A DNA stretch of 52,606 nucleotides from Pelobacter sp. UBA6812 (GTDB lineage: Bacteria; Desulfobacterota; Desulfuromonadia; Desulfuromonadales; Syntrophotaleaceae): positions 41,049-93,654 of the forward strand of contig DKEW01000061.1 in NCBI GenBank assembly GCA_002452265.1, in the 5' to 3' direction. A model generated the notes under the pieces. It searched no databases. It was not told the origin of the DNA and worked only from the letters and a program-made list of their open reading frames with translations. How positions within the stretch are numbered: the first letter of the stretch is position 1; every line of letters begins with the position of its first letter. This document shows positions 50,833 through 52,606 of the stretch, one piece after another. The position numbers and the translations under genes are program-made.

Positions 50833-52590
50833 TTACAGCTTGTGGCGTTTGAAGTAGTGCGTATGAAGCAGGTGATGGGCTTTTTCGCTAAGCGGCTTGC
50901 CCAAGTATTTTTCGTACAATTCAATGATGTACGGGTTTTCATGGGATTTACGGAGTTCTTTGCCTGCGTCTTCGTTATACAGAACCTGATTACGCTTGGC
51001 AAGAATTTCCATATCACCGTGGTGGTAAGGCTGACCGCCACCACCGATACAGCCGCCGGGGCAGGCCATAATTTCGATGACATGGAACTGTTTTTCACCG
51101 CTAGCAACCATTTCGAGCAGCTTGCGAGCGTTACCCAGACCGCTGGCTACGCCAACGTTCAGAGTGTGAGGACCAACCTGAATTTCAGCAGTCTTCACGC
51201 CGGTAAGAGTACGAACTGCTTCAAACTCAACTGCGGGCAGAGTTTCGCCAGTAGCCAGTTCGTAAGCGGTACGCAGAGCAGCTTCCATAACGCCGCCGCT
51301 GTTACCAAAGATCGGAGCAGCACCGGTCGAAGCGCCAAGAGGATTATCAAAATCTTCATCGGGCAGTTTAGCGAAGTCGATGTTCATGCGCTTAACCAAA
51401 CGACCCAGTTCGCGGGTAGAAATAACGATGTCAACGTCAGGATTGCCATTAACAGCAAATTCAGGACGGGAAGCTTCGTATTTCTTGGCGAGGCAAGGCA
51501 TGACCGAAACGACAACCATCTTTTCCCGAGGAATGCCGAGAACTTCAGCATAGTAGCTCTTAGCGATAGCACCGAACATCTGCTGCGGAGATTTGGCCGT
51601 AGAAGGAACGTCGATCATCTCGGGGAACTGATGCTCGAAGAACTTAACCCAACCGGGGCAGCAAGAGGTCATGATAGGCAATTTGACGTTCTTGTCGCCA
51701 TCGAGGAATTTCTGCAGACGGTCGAGGAACTCGGAGCCTTCTTCCATGATGGTAAGGTCAGCGGCGAAGTCGGTATCGAACACGTGGTCGAAACCAAGGC
51801 GACGCAGGGCGGCAGCCATTTTGCCGGTAACGCTCTGACCGGGCTCCATGCCACAGGCTTCGCCAAGGGCAGCGCGAACAGCGGGAGCGGTCTGAACAAC
51901 GGTCACCTTGTCAGGATCGGCGATAGCGTCGATAACTTTCCAGGTGTGATCGTTTTCAACCAGGGCGCCAACAGGACAAACTGCAGTACACTGACCGCAG
52001 TTGGTGCAGGTGGTGTCATACAGGTTCATTTCGAACGCAGGAGAAACAACGGCATCAAAACCGCGGTTTACGCCGGACAGAACGCCACAGGTTTGAACAT
52101 TGTTACACATGGTTTCGCAGCGACGGCAGAGAATACATTTGTCCATATCGCGAATGATGGACGGAGAAACGTCCTGGCGATAAGTGGACATCTGGCCGGA
52201 GTAGGCCACTTCGCGAATACCAAAGTATTCGGTCAGGTCCTGCAGTTCGCAGTTACCGGACTTGGCGCAGATCAAGCAGTCTTTAGGATGGTCGGACAAC
52301 ATCAGTTCGAGTACCGTGCGACGAGCATTGAGTACGCGAATGGTGTTGGTCTTAACAACCATGCCGTCCATAACCGGAGTGGCACATGCGGGAGCCAGGT
52401 TACGGCGCTTTTCAACTTCAACAACACAAATACGGCAAGAAGCGACCATGTTGTTGAACTTCATTTCGTCCATCTGCAGGAAACACAGGGTGGGGATATG
52501 GACGTCCAGTTTTTTGGCAGCGTCCAGTATCGTGCTACCCGCCGGTACCTGAGTAGTTTTACCGTCGATGGTTATATTCATCATAGACAT
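50833..52590 (-). CDS. [FeFe]-hydrogenase catalytic subunit, HndD/HydA-type
   Basis: This 585-residue protein has several parts. A [2Fe-2S] domain is near residues 1-80 (PTLCFL, ASCRICVVEV, PACATP), followed by the His-Cys3 cluster motif HPKDCLICAKSGNC. Two [4Fe-4S] motifs come next (CILCRRCETMC, CTNCGQCTAVCP). The H-cluster domain has the L1, L2 and L3 signatures TSCCPGW, VMPCLAKK and MACPGGCIGGGGQP. The small-subunit-like C-terminus ends SEKAHHLLHTHYF. This layout fits the catalytic subunit of NAD(P)- or ferredoxin-linked electron-bifurcating hydrogenases; partner genes (HndA-C) would lie beyond the right edge. AAAGGAG precedes the ATG at 52590. The terminator separates it from the maturation operon. 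Confidence 0.96.
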   Translation of the reverse strand: MSMMNITIDGKTTQVPAGSTILDAAKKLDVHIPTLCFLQMDEMKFNNMVASCRICVVEVEKRRNLAPACATPVMDGMVVKTNTIRVLNARRTVLELMLSDHPKDCLICAKSGNCELQDLTEYFGIREVAYSGQMSTYRQDVSPSIIRDMDKCILCRRCETMCNNVQTCGVLSGVNRGFDAVVSPAFEMNLYDTTCTNCGQCTAVCPVGALVENDHTWKVIDAIADPDKVTVVQTAPAVRAALGEACGMEPGQSVTGKMAAALRRLGFDHVFDTDFAADLTIMEEGSEFLDRLQKFLDGDKNVKLPIMTSCCPGWVKFFEHQFPEMIDVPSTAKSPQQMFGAIAKSYYAEVLGIPREKMVVVSVMPCLAKKYEASRPEFAVNGNPDVDIVISTRELGRLVKRMNIDFAKLPDEDFDNPLGASTGAAPIFGNSGGVMEAALRTAYELATGETLPAVEFEAVRTLTGVKTAEIQVGPHTLNVGVASGLGNARKLLEMVASGEKQFHVIEIMACPGGCIGGGGQPYHHGDMEILAKRNQVLYNEDAGKELRKSHENPYIIELYEKYLGKPLSEKAHHLLHTHYFKRHKL

Positions 52591-52606
52591 CTGGAATGTC
52601 TCCTTT

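Overview
The window looks like a chromosomal segment of an anaerobic Desulfuromonadales-type deltaproteobacterium (Desulfuromonadota), closest in style to Pelobacter/Syntrophotalea or Geobacter relatives. This rests on protein style and gene content, not on a database search. The supporting content is a multi-FeS [FeFe] hydrogenase with its maturases, an orange-protein (Orp)/NifX-MinD cluster, a three-haem c-type cytochrome lipoprotein, NapH/NapG-type ferredoxins, RAYT transposases, and a palindromic repeat ending in CTAGGAG. I found no rRNA, tRNA or CRISPR array.

Layout. 1-2.9 kb: an SOS module (lexA, then a Y-family polymerase lacking its catalytic acids, ImuB-like, cut by the left edge) and a ferredoxin-fused aldo/keto reductase. 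3.0-4.1 kb: a RAYT (IS200-like) transposase between imperfect inverted repeats. 4.3-5.9 kb: a cold-shock gene and metF. 6.0-9.0 kb: an accessory stretch with two exported CX3C-type cysteine-rich proteins around a broken PLDc_N-like gene, three envelope genes on the other strand, and the stump of an SBF/ACR3-type transporter. 9.2-10.9 kb: a CoA-disulfide-reductase/rhodanese fusion. 11.2-18.7 kb: a sigma-54 regulator followed by a well-formed -24/-12 promoter and an Orp-like operon (three NifX-type proteins, DUF5320, CGGC protein, two ferredoxin-MinD ATPases, MBL hydrolase). Its distal end is decaying: a thioesterase with a nonsense codon, a frameshifted DUF59/Mrp remnant and an internally deleted IS1595-type element. 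19.4-22.7 kb: a conserved-looking small gene, recG, a DUF1858 protein and greA.

22.8-30.4 kb is a pyrimidine operon, pyrR-pyrB-pyrC-carA-carB. It has a consensus promoter, a PyrR-binding loop and an intrinsic terminator, so PyrR/UMP attenuation can be read directly from the sequence. 30.5-32.9 kb: lepA-lepB. 33.2-36.9 kb: a long-chain acyl-CoA ligase convergent with a CLC chloride channel. 37.2-39.7 kb: a DUF362 protein and a NapH-NapG-like ferredoxin fusion whose stop codon lies in the end of a 169-bp palindromic repeat. 39.9-45.4 kb: a thioesterase, TM2 protein, rmuC, two nitroreductases, a MazG-like/zinc-RelE pair, a secreted protein and the cytochrome.

45.5-52.6 kb carries the [FeFe]-hydrogenase block on the minus strand: the catalytic subunit (start just inside the right edge), a strong terminator, and the tightly packed hydE-hydG-aspA-hydF operon. 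A perfect FNR-type box lies centred 41.5 bp upstream of the predicted start of that operon. Together the genes describe an obligate or near-obligate anaerobe with H2 metabolism, FeS and molybdenum/NifX-type chemistry and sulfur redox functions. The most unusual items are the ImuB-like protein directly downstream of lexA with its direct-repeat operator, the CX3C protein pair, the Orp-like cluster, the PyrR attenuator and the aspA-containing maturation operon.
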